A stretch of 64,000 bases of DNA from Aquilaria yunnanensis (GCA_039654915.1 CM077594.1:89418893-89482892); one strand, 5' to 3'. Numbered from the stretch's first letter, positions 1-17,600 are shown. Translations and numbers: made by a program. Notes: generated by a model not told the origin, from the letters alone.

Positions 1-360
1 GAATCGTCATCTGGAGAACCAGAGAGAAACTTGGAGAAGAAGAAATGAGATTGATGGAGAGTGAGCATGCGAAGTTCGGTTTTTGTTTCGAAAAGGTGAC
101 CGTCGGAGATGGAGAACATCAGCTGTAAAACGCTGTCGTTTCACTCGTTTTGAATTTGCTTGCAAATGTTTCAGTGGGTCTCTAACAGAACCAGCAAAAA
201 GCGGAGCTAACCTCCACCAACTCAGTGTTTCGTGAACCAAGAACTCACGTTTCTTTTCCTGTTCCTTTGTTTTTTTTTTTTTTATAATTTTCCATTTTAA
301 TCTGCTTTTCTTTTTGTGGGTTTTCCAATTTAATTCTGAGCAGACGTAAAAGATGCTGAC
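1..360 (-). other. Possible leader and first codons of a leftward gene running off the window
   Basis: Read on the minus strand, a CT-rich stretch rich in TCTTCTTCTCC-type motifs ends in an ATG at positions 8-10, with only three codons before the window edge. This resembles a plant 5' leader, but the ATG also follows a CAG, so it could be an exon start after an intron. No protein family can be read from three codons. The poly-T run near 267-283 on the plus strand is low complexity. Positions 360-690 show no further feature. Confidence 0.25.
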
Positions 361-1006
361 AAGGCTGTTACATGACACCTAATTGGCCTAGATTACACAA
401 TCAAAGAGATAAGATTGTAATAACTCTTTTGAAAAATTAAAGATTCAAAAATACACCTGGACTAGAAAAGAAAATACTCCAGTTCTGGATGTAGATGACT
501 AAAATTTAGAGTGTTTCTTGTAGAATGCTTATGCAAAACCTATTGGTTCAAGTAGTAAGGAGTTTGATGCCTTGTAAATAGAGCAAACAAAAACTATAAG
601 AAAAACATTGTCCCTCTAAAGTGGATAAAGCCGGTTTGTTCTAGATTAGTAAGAGCTCAATTGAGACTTTCAAACACTGGAAGTCATTAACCCAGAAAAT
701 GAGCTTCACTCTGCAATATGAAAGGTAAAAGTATCAAACAAGGTGGAGTTGTTGCATAAAAGGAGTAGTGAAGCTGTTGAGTCAAGCACTCTCCTCTCTG
801 CCCTAAAATCCGAGAATAGCGCAACAGAAGAAATATGCTTTTTTTTTTTTTTAATATTTTACAGAGCGAATACCTGTACAGCTCAACCGCAACCAATAGC
901 CAGAAAACTGCAAAATCTTTTTGAGTTATCTTGAAGTTCAAACACGAAGTTGCAAACCCGAATCTCATTAAGTGAAAATGGAGAGAATAGAAAGGAGAAC
1001 ATAGGG

Positions 1007-4000
1007 TCATGCAGGGACTGAATCATTAATCTGTTGCATGGCCGTTCCTTGGTCCGTAACCTTTGGCTGTCTAATGACAGGTTCAATCAGTTTCCATACT
1101 GCACAACCAAGTCAGAAACATGCTTATGGTCAATGAGATGAAAGCGTTAGCCTTGAAGTTCAACATGCTTGTACATGAATTTAATTCCAAAACCTCAGAA
1201 CTGAAAAGTAATATGGAGCATCTAAGTGACTGAGTCTCTAATGGCAATTTCAGGCAGATGACTTCTACAGCAATGGAAACGAAAAATAGGCTTGTCCGTA
1301 CAGCATTGAATTTGCAACGCTTTGGTGGTTCATTTTCAAACCAACACAAACCATAATGGTACTGTAGTGGAACCCATTGCAGTCAAGTAAACGTGACGAG
1401 GGTACATTTATAAGAATTGAATTCACTTACTGTATAATGAAGCTGCGAACCACTCGTTCACTATCTTTACCCATGTGCTTGTCCACCCAACATCGATGCT
1501 CCACCTAAGTGTTTTGAAGTTAGGAGACAAAAACGAATGATATAATAGTAAACACTACATTCAGTGAATGATCTGACTTGTTCAAGCACTCACTTCCTTG
1601 CAGAGCTTCCGAGGTCCCAACTGATGAATAGCATTGCAAAATACATGGCCCCCAAGGAGAATATCAAGTGAAATAATCCATATTTATAAGGAATATCACA
1701 TTCCTGTTGTTCTTCATCTTTCTGGAACTGCAGATTAGAACCAGTTATGCCATATTGAAATAGACACTGTTACCAGTAATCTCCAGTCTTCAATCTGTAT
1801 TACAGCTAGAGCTGTAAAACCTTCAAAATCCATTTATTACTTTCACCATGTTCATTTGAATAAGAATTCAATATCCAAGGCATCTCACAGAACATTTTGA
1901 TCGTCCGTGGCTAAAAATGGCATAATTATTGATAACAGTTCTTAGTTTAAGCTTTGTGACTAACCAGATTCAACCTATAACTATTGATTTCATGCCTACC
2001 TGAAATGACTGCGAATCAATCCCTGTGGAAAAGGTTGCGATGACAATGGCACCAACTGCGATCAGGAACCCCTGCAAGTGACAGTTCATGTTTACCAAAA
2101 AGAAGCCAAAGAAAATTGTCAGTGAATGCAAGGAAAGTAATTTAAGGGCCCATCCCCCAAGTTTAGAAGCTACACAGATTGCAGGTCAGATGTTGACCAA
2201 AAAGGAAAAAGGGAGACAAATGAAGAGGGGAATCTTCTTAAACTCTTACAAGTATGGTGGTCCAGTCAGTGCCCCCATTTTCTTGCTTTCTTATATTGCA
2301 CTTTTCAATAGCTGGTTCACTGAAACCCGGTATGTAACAAAGCAGATATCAGAATCAATATTTGTATCTTAGAAGAAAAAAATGAAACAAAGGTGAAAAG
2401 TGAAAAAAAAATAATAATAATAAAAAATAGAAAATAGAAAACAAAGATGAAAAATAATGTGCCATGAGCTATATACTGGACATCTACCTGGCATTTTCTT
2501 TCACCTAAGACTGCACATGCCCTCCGTGGTAGTGACTTTGTTCTTACGCATTAAAATTATATTCTTATGAGGAAACAAAATGATATCTTTTAATTTCCCT
2601 ATCAAGAACTTGAAGCCTTGCCTTAACGGCGACTTCTAACTGAACCAGGGTTATCCTAGGCTGAGGTCTAGGGTTTAAGCCTCTTTGGAGGCAAAAAAAG
2701 CCACCCTCTTTGCAGTTGGATTCCCTTCCCCTCTGATTACTTGTAACTTGCAATTGATTCTGAGAACCAAAAAACAGAAAGAAAAAAAAAATCCACTGAA
2801 GATAAGCCACACATTATTATGCATAACCTGATGCACATGATCCACAGAAAAAAAAAACCAATTTCCGTTTTTTCTGTAGTTATGCATATAACATGCTGAG
2901 AGTATCAAGGGCATCTCTTAACCTTCTAATAGCGGACCAACAGAGGAAAACGACATAAGAAGCCATGATTCCTGAAGACAACAGACCTCGATTGACCTGC
3001 ACGGAACATCAAAAAGATATCAAGCATCATTGTTTTGTTTCCATTTGTGCAAGGATGAACTCTTAACATTAGGATGGATCTCTTCTAAACCAAACTTATG
3101 AATATGAGGAACTAACCACCAAGAAGGAAAGACAACTAATGCAGTATCATGAGCTGAAACTAGAATAAGATAAGATTCAACTGGTCCATAATATTGTGCT
3201 GATGTAAAGTGGACATTTCCACTGTTCTGCCATTAATAACATAATCTGTGTTGCTGGAATCAAATATATGTAAGAGCCTTCGGTTTCATGTGAGGCAGAG
3301 AATACCTTAGAGTGCAGTGGTATAGCCATCATAACTATGAGTAGAATCGCAGTCCATGTAATGAAGAATATGTTTAGAGAACATGCTGGCCTTGGAGCAT
3401 AGAAGTAGTACATTGACACAATACCACAAATAGAAGCAACATAAAATATCATTGATGTGAACAACCCAAATGAGCAGCTGCAGGATGGGAAAGAGGACTG
3501 TAAATTGCAGATTATTGATACTGTATAAATACAGATAAAGTAATATCTTTTCAAATTGATAAATAATTAGCCAACTAACTACTTAATGGCAATATCAAAA
3601 GTAATCAATCATATACATTAATAGGAAAGAATTAACTGCTGGATTTTGTCCCAGGACAGGTTCATGGAAATGTTCCATCTAAATAAACTAGCATGAGGCA
3701 GGCCCTACAGATATTCATGGTTTAGAAGAGGGTGAATTTTCTCTAAATAAAAGATGCTGCCACTTTGCATTTACTCTGAAGTTATACTACTTTTGTATGT
3801 TTCCTCCAAATTTTCAAGAAAATAAACAATTCTGAGAATAACACTTCAATCCCTGATTCATTTAGACATTGTTTAGAGCAGGATTTATGTTTTGTAACTT
3901 ACAGAAGAATTAGAATGTACCCAACTACATTTCCTGATAGCATTAGAAAGATTTCCCAAGCTTCCTCATGACGTTTTTCAGCCATTTAGTAGTTGGGAAG

Positions 4001-5931
4001 ATGGGGGAAGGACATAGAAGTTCAACTCAGTTGTAACTTTCTTTTGCTTACAACATGGAATCCAAGGCTATCACATATATACCAAGACTGCTGAAGTTCA
4101 TTTCAGCACCAAACTGGCCTTCATTTTCCTAACTATTGCTCTAATTAATACTTAATTTCCTTCATAAACTATTTTGGCCTTACACAGAAGAATTGGGCAT
4201 TTTACCTTCTTTTACTATGCTCGTCGGGCATCCAATAGTTATTCCACCATCTGATGAACTCAATCACACTCACAAGTTGGAGTAGGAGAAATATCCTGTG
4301 GCACATTAAAATAAACCAGTAATCATTAGTTATAAATAATAAATACTTTTGATCAAAATGATTAATATATCTGTTCATCCTCTGGGCCATGTCACTTTAA
4401 ACACAGTATCTGCAGTATGCTTGTCCAATGAGAACACATAAATATATTTGTCTTGTTTTTCTTATTCATGCAACCAATAGGCACACTTGGAACTTTTAAG
4501 TCAACTGTGCTTTCTGCATGATTCCTTTTACTTGGCCGAAGATTGATGGTTGGATCGTTCCATATGGCACTTGCATTTCTTAAAATCACACATCCACTAA
4601 TAGCATACTTAAAAAGAAACTTACCCAGCACCAATGCGTGCAACTTCTCCTGCAAGAAAGTAGAGTATCCTATTAATATACAGCACCTTCAGAACCATAA
4701 AGCGCATAGGGGGATATCGGACTTTTATGTTTCTAGTTTTGGGCTGAGATTCTTATGTTGATTGATTGCCATTTAGAAAATTAAAGCCAGATCAAGTATC
4801 TATGAAACCTAAATTATCACAAATTTCACTCAAATCAATCGTACCATACACCTGAATATATTCGGGAGGGATAAGGAAGGGAGTCACCAATGAAGCAACC
4901 AACAGGGGAAACTTCAATATCCACCATCCTGAGTGCCAGGTATTGCGAGCTTCATATAGTTTTCTTGTATTTAGTGTAGTCAGAAGCATCAGGAAGAAAA
5001 ATATCTGAACTCAACAATAAGGAAGCAAAGAAGATACAGACTATTCACATAAATATTTTCCAAGGACAGACAGAAAAGAGAAGCAACAATGTCTTGAGTG
5101 TTCTCATGAATATTGTGAATGATCTCAAAGCAGTTGTTCCAAATTAGAAAGATTTGGGTAGGACTTCTTCTTGTATTAGACACATTTTTGTCTTCAAACA
5201 CCTCAAGCAGACTCGGGACACACAAGTTTGGGAACATGAAAAGCAAAATGAAGATAAGCAAAATTTTTGGACATTTGCCATGCATTAAACAAAAAGGTAA
5301 CAAAAAGGATACAAAGCATCCAAAACTCACACGAAGAACTCCCAGCGTGCGAAAACAATCATTTCCCTGAGTTCCACAAGCTTTGACATCTGTATAAGAA
5401 ATCTCAGCCTTCAAAGGGAGCAGAGAAAGGAAAATACATGAATATAGATGCATTCACAATATAAAAGTTTCCAGCTAGTTTCCTATTTGCGTGACATATT
5501 AACCTACAGAGTTATTGCCCCATATACATTATTCTTCTGTGGAGAATAAAAACAAATTCATCTGCCATGTAGAAAGAGCAAAAAAAGAACATAGGCTACT
5601 CGCACATCTGGTATAAAAATGAGATACCTGATACATCAATTTTCAATCAATATCTGAATTGCACCACAGAAAGTGATGTGGCATCATGAAATTATCAAAC
5701 AGACTTTATTTGTCAAAAGCATAATCGATAATATGGCATTTCAGGAGCAAAGATGAATGACTCACAGTATACTTGAGGAAGAAAATTTTGTCCATAGTCA
5801 CGGATGAACCAGGCAGTAAGATTTGTCATCAGAAAGATTGTGCCATAAATATATCGGGCTCGTAATGACTTCTTCCTTTCTGCAGACAAATCTGCATTCA
5901 CTAACCTTAACGTGTGAAGTGTATCCCCCAT
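1007..5931 (-). CDS. SERINC/TMS-family multi-pass membrane protein, 12 coding exons, 405 aa
   Basis: Serine incorporator (SERINC, TMS1/TDE1) family protein, a multi-pass membrane protein. The family was proposed to help place serine into membrane lipids; the plant role is unsettled. Coding exons from start to stop: 5773-5931, 5313-5408, 4845-5004, 4625-4649, 4206-4295, 3306-3477, 2923-2996, 2250-2319, 2000-2071, 1594-1727, 1431-1504, 1007-1098. They sum to 1218 nt and every junction has AC/CT on the plus strand (GT/AG on the gene strand) with matching phase. Family landmarks seen: CGTQGNDCFRTLGVLRVSFG, ARNTWHSGWW, SVIEFIRWWNNYWMPDE, GLLSSGIMASYVVFLCWSAI, EKCN, DWTTILGF and, near the C-terminus, DVGWTSTWVKIVNEW. 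Many hydrophobic segments lie between them. The N-terminus is short and lacks the Cys-rich stretch of one SERINC subgroup, as in the MGD-type plant members. The exon 2 acceptor could alternatively lie 6 nt inward. Exon 4 is a 25-nt microexon. Confidence 0.93.
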
Positions 5932-6419
5932 TGAAAAGCCTCAGTCCCTTGGCCTTGTATGCACTATTTTAACTTCAAACTTTTGATTTTTCAAACTTTT
6001 TTTGAAGTGTAGGGCAAAGGGTGCTCTCTACTTCCTCGCCTCTCCACATTCTGGCATTTCACATACTCCAACTAGTCTTAACTCCTCTCTAACCTACACT
6101 ATACACGGAAAACCACAAAATGTAGCCAACTTGAGCTGCTGCTTCACTACTCGAGCGGTTAAATAGAAATTACATAAAAGCTGAAAACTTTCTAGAATCA
6201 TAAATTAGCACCTAAATTTCTACTGCATCAAAAAACTAAAGATTTCAACTTTGCTGGAGAATGATTAATGTTTGCAGTATCCTGGGCAGCAGATAAACTC
6301 TATGAGAAATCCCAGATCAGCAAAACTCAATTGCACGACAATGTAGGTAGGCAACCAAACAAAGAATCACAAGTCTAAGTAAGAGAAAGAAAAAGGAAAA
6401 ATACGTGAAGAAAGCTAAC

Positions 6420-6700
6420 CTCTGCTTCTGAGTGAGCAGAGTTGGAGGGGCTAGCTCAACAGGGACAATCCTGGAGGAGCAGAAGCAGATGCCGTGTGAA
6501 GGAAGCTCCTTGAATGGGTCAAGACAGGAAAGGAAGCTCCTTGGTGGCTAAAAAGCGTAGGAGAAGAAGAGCACCGGAAAACCCAAGAAGAGTGAGCTTT
6601 AAGACTGACCTTTTCTTACTGTACTTTGAAGAGGGACCGCTCCTGGGCCCATGTCAGTTGGCTCTTTCTTGCGCACTTTTTTTTGAGTGATTATGATGCC
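6420..6700 (-). other. Probable 5' leader exon of the SERINC gene
   Basis: On the minus strand, purine-rich sequence ends in AGCAGAG followed by GTTAGC, a good donor at 6414-6419. This implies a non-coding first exon spliced to an acceptor shortly before the ATG at 5931, where several AG dinucleotides are available. The upstream boundary is set by no signal and is approximate. Confidence 0.45.
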
Positions 6701-6810
6701 TCCATTGAACGGTAAAGCGTTTGAAATTGGGGACGGATTAAATATATAATACAACACATTAATTATATTTAGAGTGCAAGACTTTTTCTCGTCTATTGGT
6801 TTTCCCAGCC
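6640..6810 (-). promoter_or_regulatory. Probable SERINC promoter region
   Basis: On the minus strand there is a CCAAT box in ACCAATAGACG near 6800, a TATA-like TATATATTTAATC near 6735-6750, and TGGGCCCA near 6645-6653, which resembles plant site II elements. Spacing is compatible with transcription starting near 6700. This is motif reading only. Confidence 0.35.
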
Positions 6811-7330
6811 TCCGGGTTTGTTGCTGCTCTTTTGACTTTGTTATGGAGGCGATTGATACAGCTCAGTGGGTTGATCCTTGAAACAGAAGTTTCTTCCAGC
6901 ATCTAACATCTTCCAGAAATATAACACCTGCACGCAAACAGTAGGGAAAGGGCAACCAGGAAATTGATCTAAACGAGCCGGTGAACATAGTGACAAGAAC
7001 AGGAACAAGATCAAGAACAAGAACAAGAATCGCCGCCGGATTGGGAGAGAGCGTGTGGGTCCCATTATCATAGCTGGCGCGTCGCTTGGCCTGGGGGCTT
7101 TTTGACTCGAAACTCTGAACGTCTTTCCCCATCTATGGGATACTCTCGAGGGCATGAAAAGCCCCGTTTCAAGAGAATAAAAATACGCCTTTGAACCCTT
7201 AGAGGTGAGGGTAGGGCTTTGTCTTTCCACAACCCAAACTTGAGTTTGTGAGACCTTTCCTTTTCTTACTCGTAAACATTTAATCCTTATAATGTTGTTA
7301 ATTTTAAGTATTAAAAAAAAATAAAAATAC
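6811..7330 (-). other. Intergenic stretch with an unassigned 129-codon ORF
   Basis: The minus strand is open for 129 codons from 7230 to 6841. The translation contains low-complexity Leu/Phe repeats (FLFLFLILFLFLSL) arising from a GAACAAGA-type plus-strand repeat at 7000-7028. No known domain is visible, and I do not regard it as a supported gene. Confidence 0.2.
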
Positions 7331-8270
7331 TAGATTTAATAACAGTCTAAATTAAAAATGGTAAAAAATTGTCACAGACCGATAAAACAATAATAACAAT
7401 TAGCTATTATGATGACAACTCTACAAGCTCTATAAGAACCAGCAAGGATCGTTTGGAGGTTTTGAGTGGATCTATCACTAGGAAGTATGCCAAGGAGCTT
7501 GGAACGGTACTACAAGGCTTAGTTAAGCAATGTTTTGCAGGAGCATGGAGCTAGAGCACACAATGGAATATTTGGAGCACCCTTGGGACACAAGAGGCAC
7601 CCGGACATACTATGGTGCACATTATTGGAGCTTTAAGGTCTAAGTGTACCTTGGTCCACAAGAACACTAAGGAGCATACACCCTAGTGCACCATAGACCC
7701 TACGTGGACCCATAGGACATGAATGGCACATTGGTTATGGGGAATCATGCTACGCACACGCCATGCACCCAAGAACCCCTTAATGCACCTAGGTGAGCTT
7801 TTAGGAGCCCCAATGTGCCAACCGCTAGCTTATTAGACCTTTTGATTGCCAAGTTTGGACCATTTGTTATTTTAGCTTATTTAGCACATGTTTTAGCTAG
7901 GAGTTTTGAACCTAGACCTATTTTGCGTGAAGAGGTCTTTGAAACTGTGAATATTAGGCATGTTTGCCATAGCCTAGGGCTCTTGGTCCTTTTAGAGTTT
8001 TTCTTCTCTTTATTTTGCTGTCTTTTGAACCAATAAGGCCTGGAATGCTGTATAATGGCCAGATATTGCATTTTAACATTCAAATTATTATTTTTAATTA
8101 ATACAAGTTGCTAGAGAAGCATTCTCACCTTAGTTTTATGCGAACTATCCTTGGTGCACAAAAGATTGTGTGTGAATTAAGTCTTCAACTAGCTTTGTTC
8201 TTTCAAATTGGTGAATCTTGAAGTATTACAGTGACTATTCCTAAGTGGTTTGTCAGCATGTTGGAAAGTA
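7330..8270 (+). mobile_element. Truncated 3' end of a Ty3/gypsy retrotransposon with LTR-like tail
   Basis: An open frame ending at 7554 carries SGSITRKYAKEL. This resembles the [GP]-[LI]-T-R-x-x-A-K motif found near the end of many plant Ty3/gypsy polyproteins, and a second copy, SGPLTRKKAKEL, lies near 38790. Downstream sequence is non-coding with leader-like T-rich blocks at 7960-8030 and 8120-8230, consistent with an LTR. No upstream gag or pol is present, so this is a remnant. Boundaries are approximate. Confidence 0.45.
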
Positions 8271-9929
8271 TGGGGGTTGATATTTGCATAGACAAATCAT
8301 CGCTAAGTGTCCACACTCTAGTCTTCTCCTAGATGTAGCAACGAACAAGCCATCACTAGGTGTCCAAACTCTAGTGACAGTAAAATTCACCACGAAGCAA
8401 TGATGGCTAGGCCATTGTGAACTAGGAGAACCATAATGACAGCTCGCCTGCTAGTAGTCTTCTCCTAGATCTAGCGATGGTTTATTCATAGGTTTTCTTT
8501 TTAATTTTAAAGCCTTTTTTGCAATGGACTAAGTTGTCACTAAACTATAGCAATGGCTTGGCCATCAGCAAAATCCCTTTAAAAATTTAAACCCCTTTCC
8601 CCCACTCCAGTTGCACACTCAAGCTTCTCTCTATCCCATTTCACCTTTTTCACCCCAACTCTGTCAACCTCCCAATCCAACCATTCCCAAGCCAATAAAC
8701 TTTCAAATCTTGTATTTCTCAGTTGGATCAAGGTTGATTTCAACAAATATTGAGGTAAAGTTCTCTATTTCTCTTATTTACACCCAATCTTTTGGATTTT
8801 TGTTGATTTGGTTTTTTCTTGGTTTAAGCCCAGAAGTGGTTATTTTGTTGTTCTCTTGAAGGTTTAGGTAGTGTTTTTTGTGATTGGGAAGGTCCTTTTC
8901 AAGCATTAAGGTGAGTCTTTTTTTGTATTATTATTATTTGTAAAATATCTTTAAATGGTGGTTATATTATATTGATTTGTGGTTGTTTGAGTATTCTTAC
9001 GGCCTCCATAATTATGAGAAGCACTTGAATGCATTTTTAATATATTGACATCTCCAATTGTTTCACTCTTTTAAATATTCAATTTTTTTGCTATTTTAGG
9101 GTTGTAAAAAAAGTTAAGAGTGTCAAATTTTTTTTTTTTTTGGAATCTATAATATTCTTCATAAATATGTGAAGGGATTTAATGCTTTAATTTGAAATGG
9201 GTACATTGAATTGGTAGTGTTTTTTTTTTTTTATTCTATTTTCTGATTATTATTATTATTATTTTTTACTATTTTAGGGTCTAAGTTGGAAAAAAAATAT
9301 TTAAGGGTGTCAAATTATATTTTTTTGGCATCAATAATAGTCTCCATAATTGTGTAAAGGGAGTATATGCTTTAATTTGAGATGGGCATGTTGAATTGGT
9401 TGTGTCTTTTATTTATCATTCTATTTTTTGAATTTTTTGTTATTTTAGGGTTTAGATTGTAAAAACAAATGTCAAGGGTGTGGAATTCTGTTTTTTTTTT
9501 TTTACGTCTATAATATTCCCCATAATTATGTGAAGGAATTTGCTGCTTTAATTTGGAATGACATGTTGAATTGGTAGAGGTTTAGGAAGGGGTAGGGCAA
9601 AAAAAACATAGCAACAGGCAAGCCATCACTAAAGTGATAGTCTTGTGACTGGTAGACTGTCACTTTTATTGGCGATACTTTATGGGTCACTACTATTAAA
9701 AATGGCTCCTCTATTGCTAATATTAGAAAAAACCAAAATTGTTGTTAAGTAGTGACAGACAGATTGGTACTAACTGACCCACAATATATCAATGTTGAAA
9801 GTTTAATAATATTATCTTTTGTGACAGTAAGTCATCGTTAAGTTGTGATAATAAGTCATCACTATACCTATTTTAATAATGGCCAAATATTGAAAACGAC
9901 AGTTCGCTGAATCATCAATTTTTAGTAGT
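8271..9929. mobile_element. CACTA-like non-autonomous element or remnant
   Basis: Short motifs of the form CAAGCCATCACTA and AAATCATCGCTAAG recur near 8300, 8355 and 9615, with GTGACAG-type motifs near 8370 and 9820, like CACTA sub-terminal repeats. The right edge ends in TTTTTAGTAGTG (9918-9929), the reverse complement of a CACTACTAAAAA terminus, and CACTACTATTAAAAA occurs at about 9689. No convincing 3-bp duplication was found and the left terminus is not identified. No transposase is present. Confidence 0.35.
8905..9600. repeat. Tandem repeat, about 3.5 units of roughly 175 bp
   Basis: A block containing TATTTTAGGG, a G-poor TGTCAAATT segment, a CATAATTATGTGAAGG-like segment and AATTTGAAATGGG recurs with anchors at about 9091, 9269 and 9440, giving periods of 178 and 171 bp. 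A degenerate earlier unit begins near 8990. T-rich tracts inside vary in length. It sits within the CACTA-like region. Confidence 0.6.
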
Positions 9930-11094
9930 GTTTGGTAACATGTTTATAATGTCATTCGACTTCTTGTTGTAGAGAATGTTGCCATTGTACTGTGTTGCTA
10001 GGCATATAGATAACGTGGCAAGGTTGGGTCTACCGGAGGGAAATCAAAGATAACGTGGAGATGACGGGGACAGGAAGAATGAATGGTATTATAGTAAAAG
10101 TAACAATTAGAAAGTAATAATCATGAGCTCCTGGAGCGATGATTGCGAAATAAAAGGTGCATAAGCCATTTCTCACCATGTATATAATGTGGTAGTGTTT
10201 TCGGTTTTCCTACGAAATCAGTGTCCTGGAGTCTGTTTTTAAAGAGTTTGGGGTTTGAACATCATTCTATCATCTGTGGTGTTCTAGCATTTGTTTCTAA
10301 TTGAGCGTCTATAATGATAAGTTTAGAACCCTCCATGCCTTTTTGTTGGCGGTGGCAGCAAGCATATTGCAATGGCTAGGTGAGCAACAGAACATGGAAA
10401 AGAAACTAGCCTCTTTATTAATGTATTTGGTTTCATACTTCACCATACCTTTACAATATTTCTTCTCACTATTTGTTAATCAACAAGAACTTGGATGATT
10501 CACCAAGCACCCAACAAACCGCCAACAAAACTGTACTCATTCAACTTGCCCTAGTACTTCAGACACTTTCTGACATATATCTCCAATTCTGTGTGTATGA
10601 CCCGACCACCTTAAAATATGTGTATATGTACGCACGTACCGCCGGACGATAATTCAATAACACACTTGCCTAGTTACCTTTTAGCATGTTCTGGATTCGC
10701 TGCATTGATTGTCCTTGGACTATATGTGATATTACAAATCAATGAACTTGACATATTGCCAAGGATTTTAAGTCTATGATTCACTGAACGTCAAAGATCG
10801 ACCGAAATGAACTACCCCAACATCACGAGAAAGTTCAGAAAAAGATTGCCCTTAGCATTTTCAACAAGATGATCCCTAATTAACCCTGAGTGCAGTCATT
10901 TTTCAGGAAAACCAGGCATGCTTCTTCCTCAGCCACAGAAACTACCTACAAACTGCTCTCTACCATGATTACAAAGGTGCCTTTCGGACATAGCAACACG
11001 CCACTCGACCTAAAAATAAACAAATCAGGTTAAGACGGTTACAAACTTGAGCTTGTAACCCATCAAAGGACATAAACCAAAATCATGGATCACT
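9930..11094. other. Intergenic region, including the chaperonin 3' flank
   Basis: I see no supported gene between the CACTA-like terminus and the chaperonin stop codon. A 65-codon plus-strand frame at 10301-10498 has no recognisable motif. The part nearest 11094 should contain the chaperonin 3' UTR, but I could not place a polyadenylation site. Confidence 0.4.
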
Positions 11095-16128
<5,034 letters not shown>

Positions 16129-16330
16129 ATTGGCAGCTGGAGGCGGCAGAACGAAAAGTTGGACAGCGAGAAGGGGACGACTGACGAATCCTAAAGGGTT
16201 GAGAAGGAACAGAGGAAGGGAAGAGAAGCGAAGGCTCTAGAAGCAGCAGCTAGTTCGTATAGGTTAGTGTGTTTTAGGGTTCAGGGTTTTAAAGCAAGCG
16301 GGCCTTTTTACTTGCAGTTTAGCGTGGGTT
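16129..16330 (-). promoter_or_regulatory. CPN60 5' leader and core promoter region
   Basis: On the minus strand upstream of the ATG at 16128 there is a telo-box-like AACCCTAAAAC near 16270-16281, and AGGCCCGC near 16300-16312 resembling a site II element. Telo-box plus site II is common in plant genes for mitochondrial and translation proteins. The transcription start was not determined. Confidence 0.45.
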
Positions 16331-16646
16331 TTAGGATTATTTACCGTTAGATACGATATCCAGAGCCTCTGACCTTGGGGGATTACATGCATCAATTGTC
16401 ACCGACCTTTAACTCTTATTCCATTTTATCCCTAACTTTCAGCTTGTTCTACTTACATCAGGATCCAGGGGTGAAAGGAACTAACCCTAACCCAAAACCT
16501 GACCCTATTTTTTTAGGTTAATGTTAGGCCAGCATAAGAAATAAATGTGATTAGGGTCGAACCGAAATCAACCCATTTTAGAAAGTCAAAATTAGGTTGG
16601 TTCAAGTCAAACCCTAAATCAACTCGAATTAACTCAATTCTTATTC

Positions 16647-17163
16647 GGCTTAAAGCCCCTTTTGCCCCTTGAGCTTTGTTAACTCAGACCTTTTATCCCC
16701 TAAACTTTGACTCGGTTTAACTCACCCCTCAAACTTTACAAACTGGGACCTTTCACCCCCTTGGTCCCATTAAATGAAAAATGTGTACTAAAATAAAAAT
16801 AAAAGAAAAGTTGAAGGGGTAACTAAATTATTTGTCCAATTATTGACTCTTGTGAGTAAACAATTAGAGGCATTAACACAAACTTATATGCGAAAGCAAG
16901 GGAAAGCTAAGTAATCTTAAATATGAAACTGAAGCATTTATGCTTATTATTTACTCACAATGTTCAACCATTGGAAAAATAATTTAGTTAGTCCTTCAGC
17001 TTTATTTTTATTTTTATTTTAGTACATATTCTCCATTTAACTGGGCTGAAAGGGCAAAAGGTGCTAGTTTACAAAGTTTGAGGGGTGAGTCGAACCGAGT
17101 CAAAGTTTAAGGGGTAAAAGGTCCGAGTTGACAAAGTTCAGGGGACAAAAGGGGCTTTAGGCC
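16647..17163. mobile_element. MULE-type inverted-repeat element (517 bp) with 10-bp target duplication
   Basis: The element begins GGCTTAAAGCCCCTTTTG and ends with the inverse of GGCCTAAAGCCCCTTTTG. Inverted similarity continues inward for about 110-140 bp per arm, including ACTTTGACTCGGTT-like and CACCCCTCAAACTTTA-like blocks. Perfect copies of ATTCTTATTC flank it at 16637-16646 and 17164-17173. Long TIRs with a 9-11 bp duplication are the Mutator-like signature. There is no coding capacity. It is inserted in older repeat DNA upstream of CPN60. Confidence 0.8.
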
Positions 17164-17173
17164 ATTCTTATTC

Positions 17174-17600
17174 CCACCCCAACTCATTCCCATCCTAGCC
17201 CATCCTACCTCTATACCTATAAATCCCTAAACTAACCTCCCTAACCCTCACTTCCAGCTGCCAGTCATTCTCACCTTATTACAATTTGTTGTTCACTGTT
17301 TGCCCTGACCTCCTTCGCTATTGCTTTTCGTCCGTTTGTCCCTCCTCAGTGTCATTTGTCCATTCGTCCTTCCTTGGCATTCGTCCATCCATTCATCAGA
17401 TCACCCATTTGTCCCTTCTCACCATTCGCCTGTCCGTTCGCCCATCCGTTCATCTGTATGTCGTTCTTCATTCATTTGTCTCTGCTTACAGTTGTTCTTC
17501 ATCTGTTTGTCCATCCTCCATCCTATAATCTACTTAGTTTTAGTTTTGTTTAATAACATGTTCTTCGTCTATTGGTCAAATCGTTGACAATTGGCAATAG
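17174..17600. repeat. CT-rich short-motif repeat (CATTCGTCC / TTTGTCC type)
   Basis: Between about 17320 and 17525 the plus strand repeats variants of CATTCGTCC, CCGTTTGTCC and CATTTGTCC. It is therefore open in three frames, with Ser/Pro/Phe/Leu-rich translations that should not be read as proteins. A related CATTCGTC/CATTCCTTGG-type tract occurs at 42940-43230. Sequence at 17600-17750, like that at 16490-16640, looks like old repeat DNA. Confidence 0.5.

Noticed and set aside
6841..7230. 129-codon minus-strand ORF as a gene
   Set aside because: Low-complexity Leu/Phe segment from a GAACAA repeat and no recognisable domain.
9689..9929. Complete small CACTA element
   Set aside because: Inverted CACTACTA-type ends exist but the flanking bases do not form a 3-bp duplication.
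17286..17587. Three overlapping Ser/Pro-rich plus-strand ORFs
   Set aside because: They arise from a CT-rich short-motif repeat that keeps all frames open.
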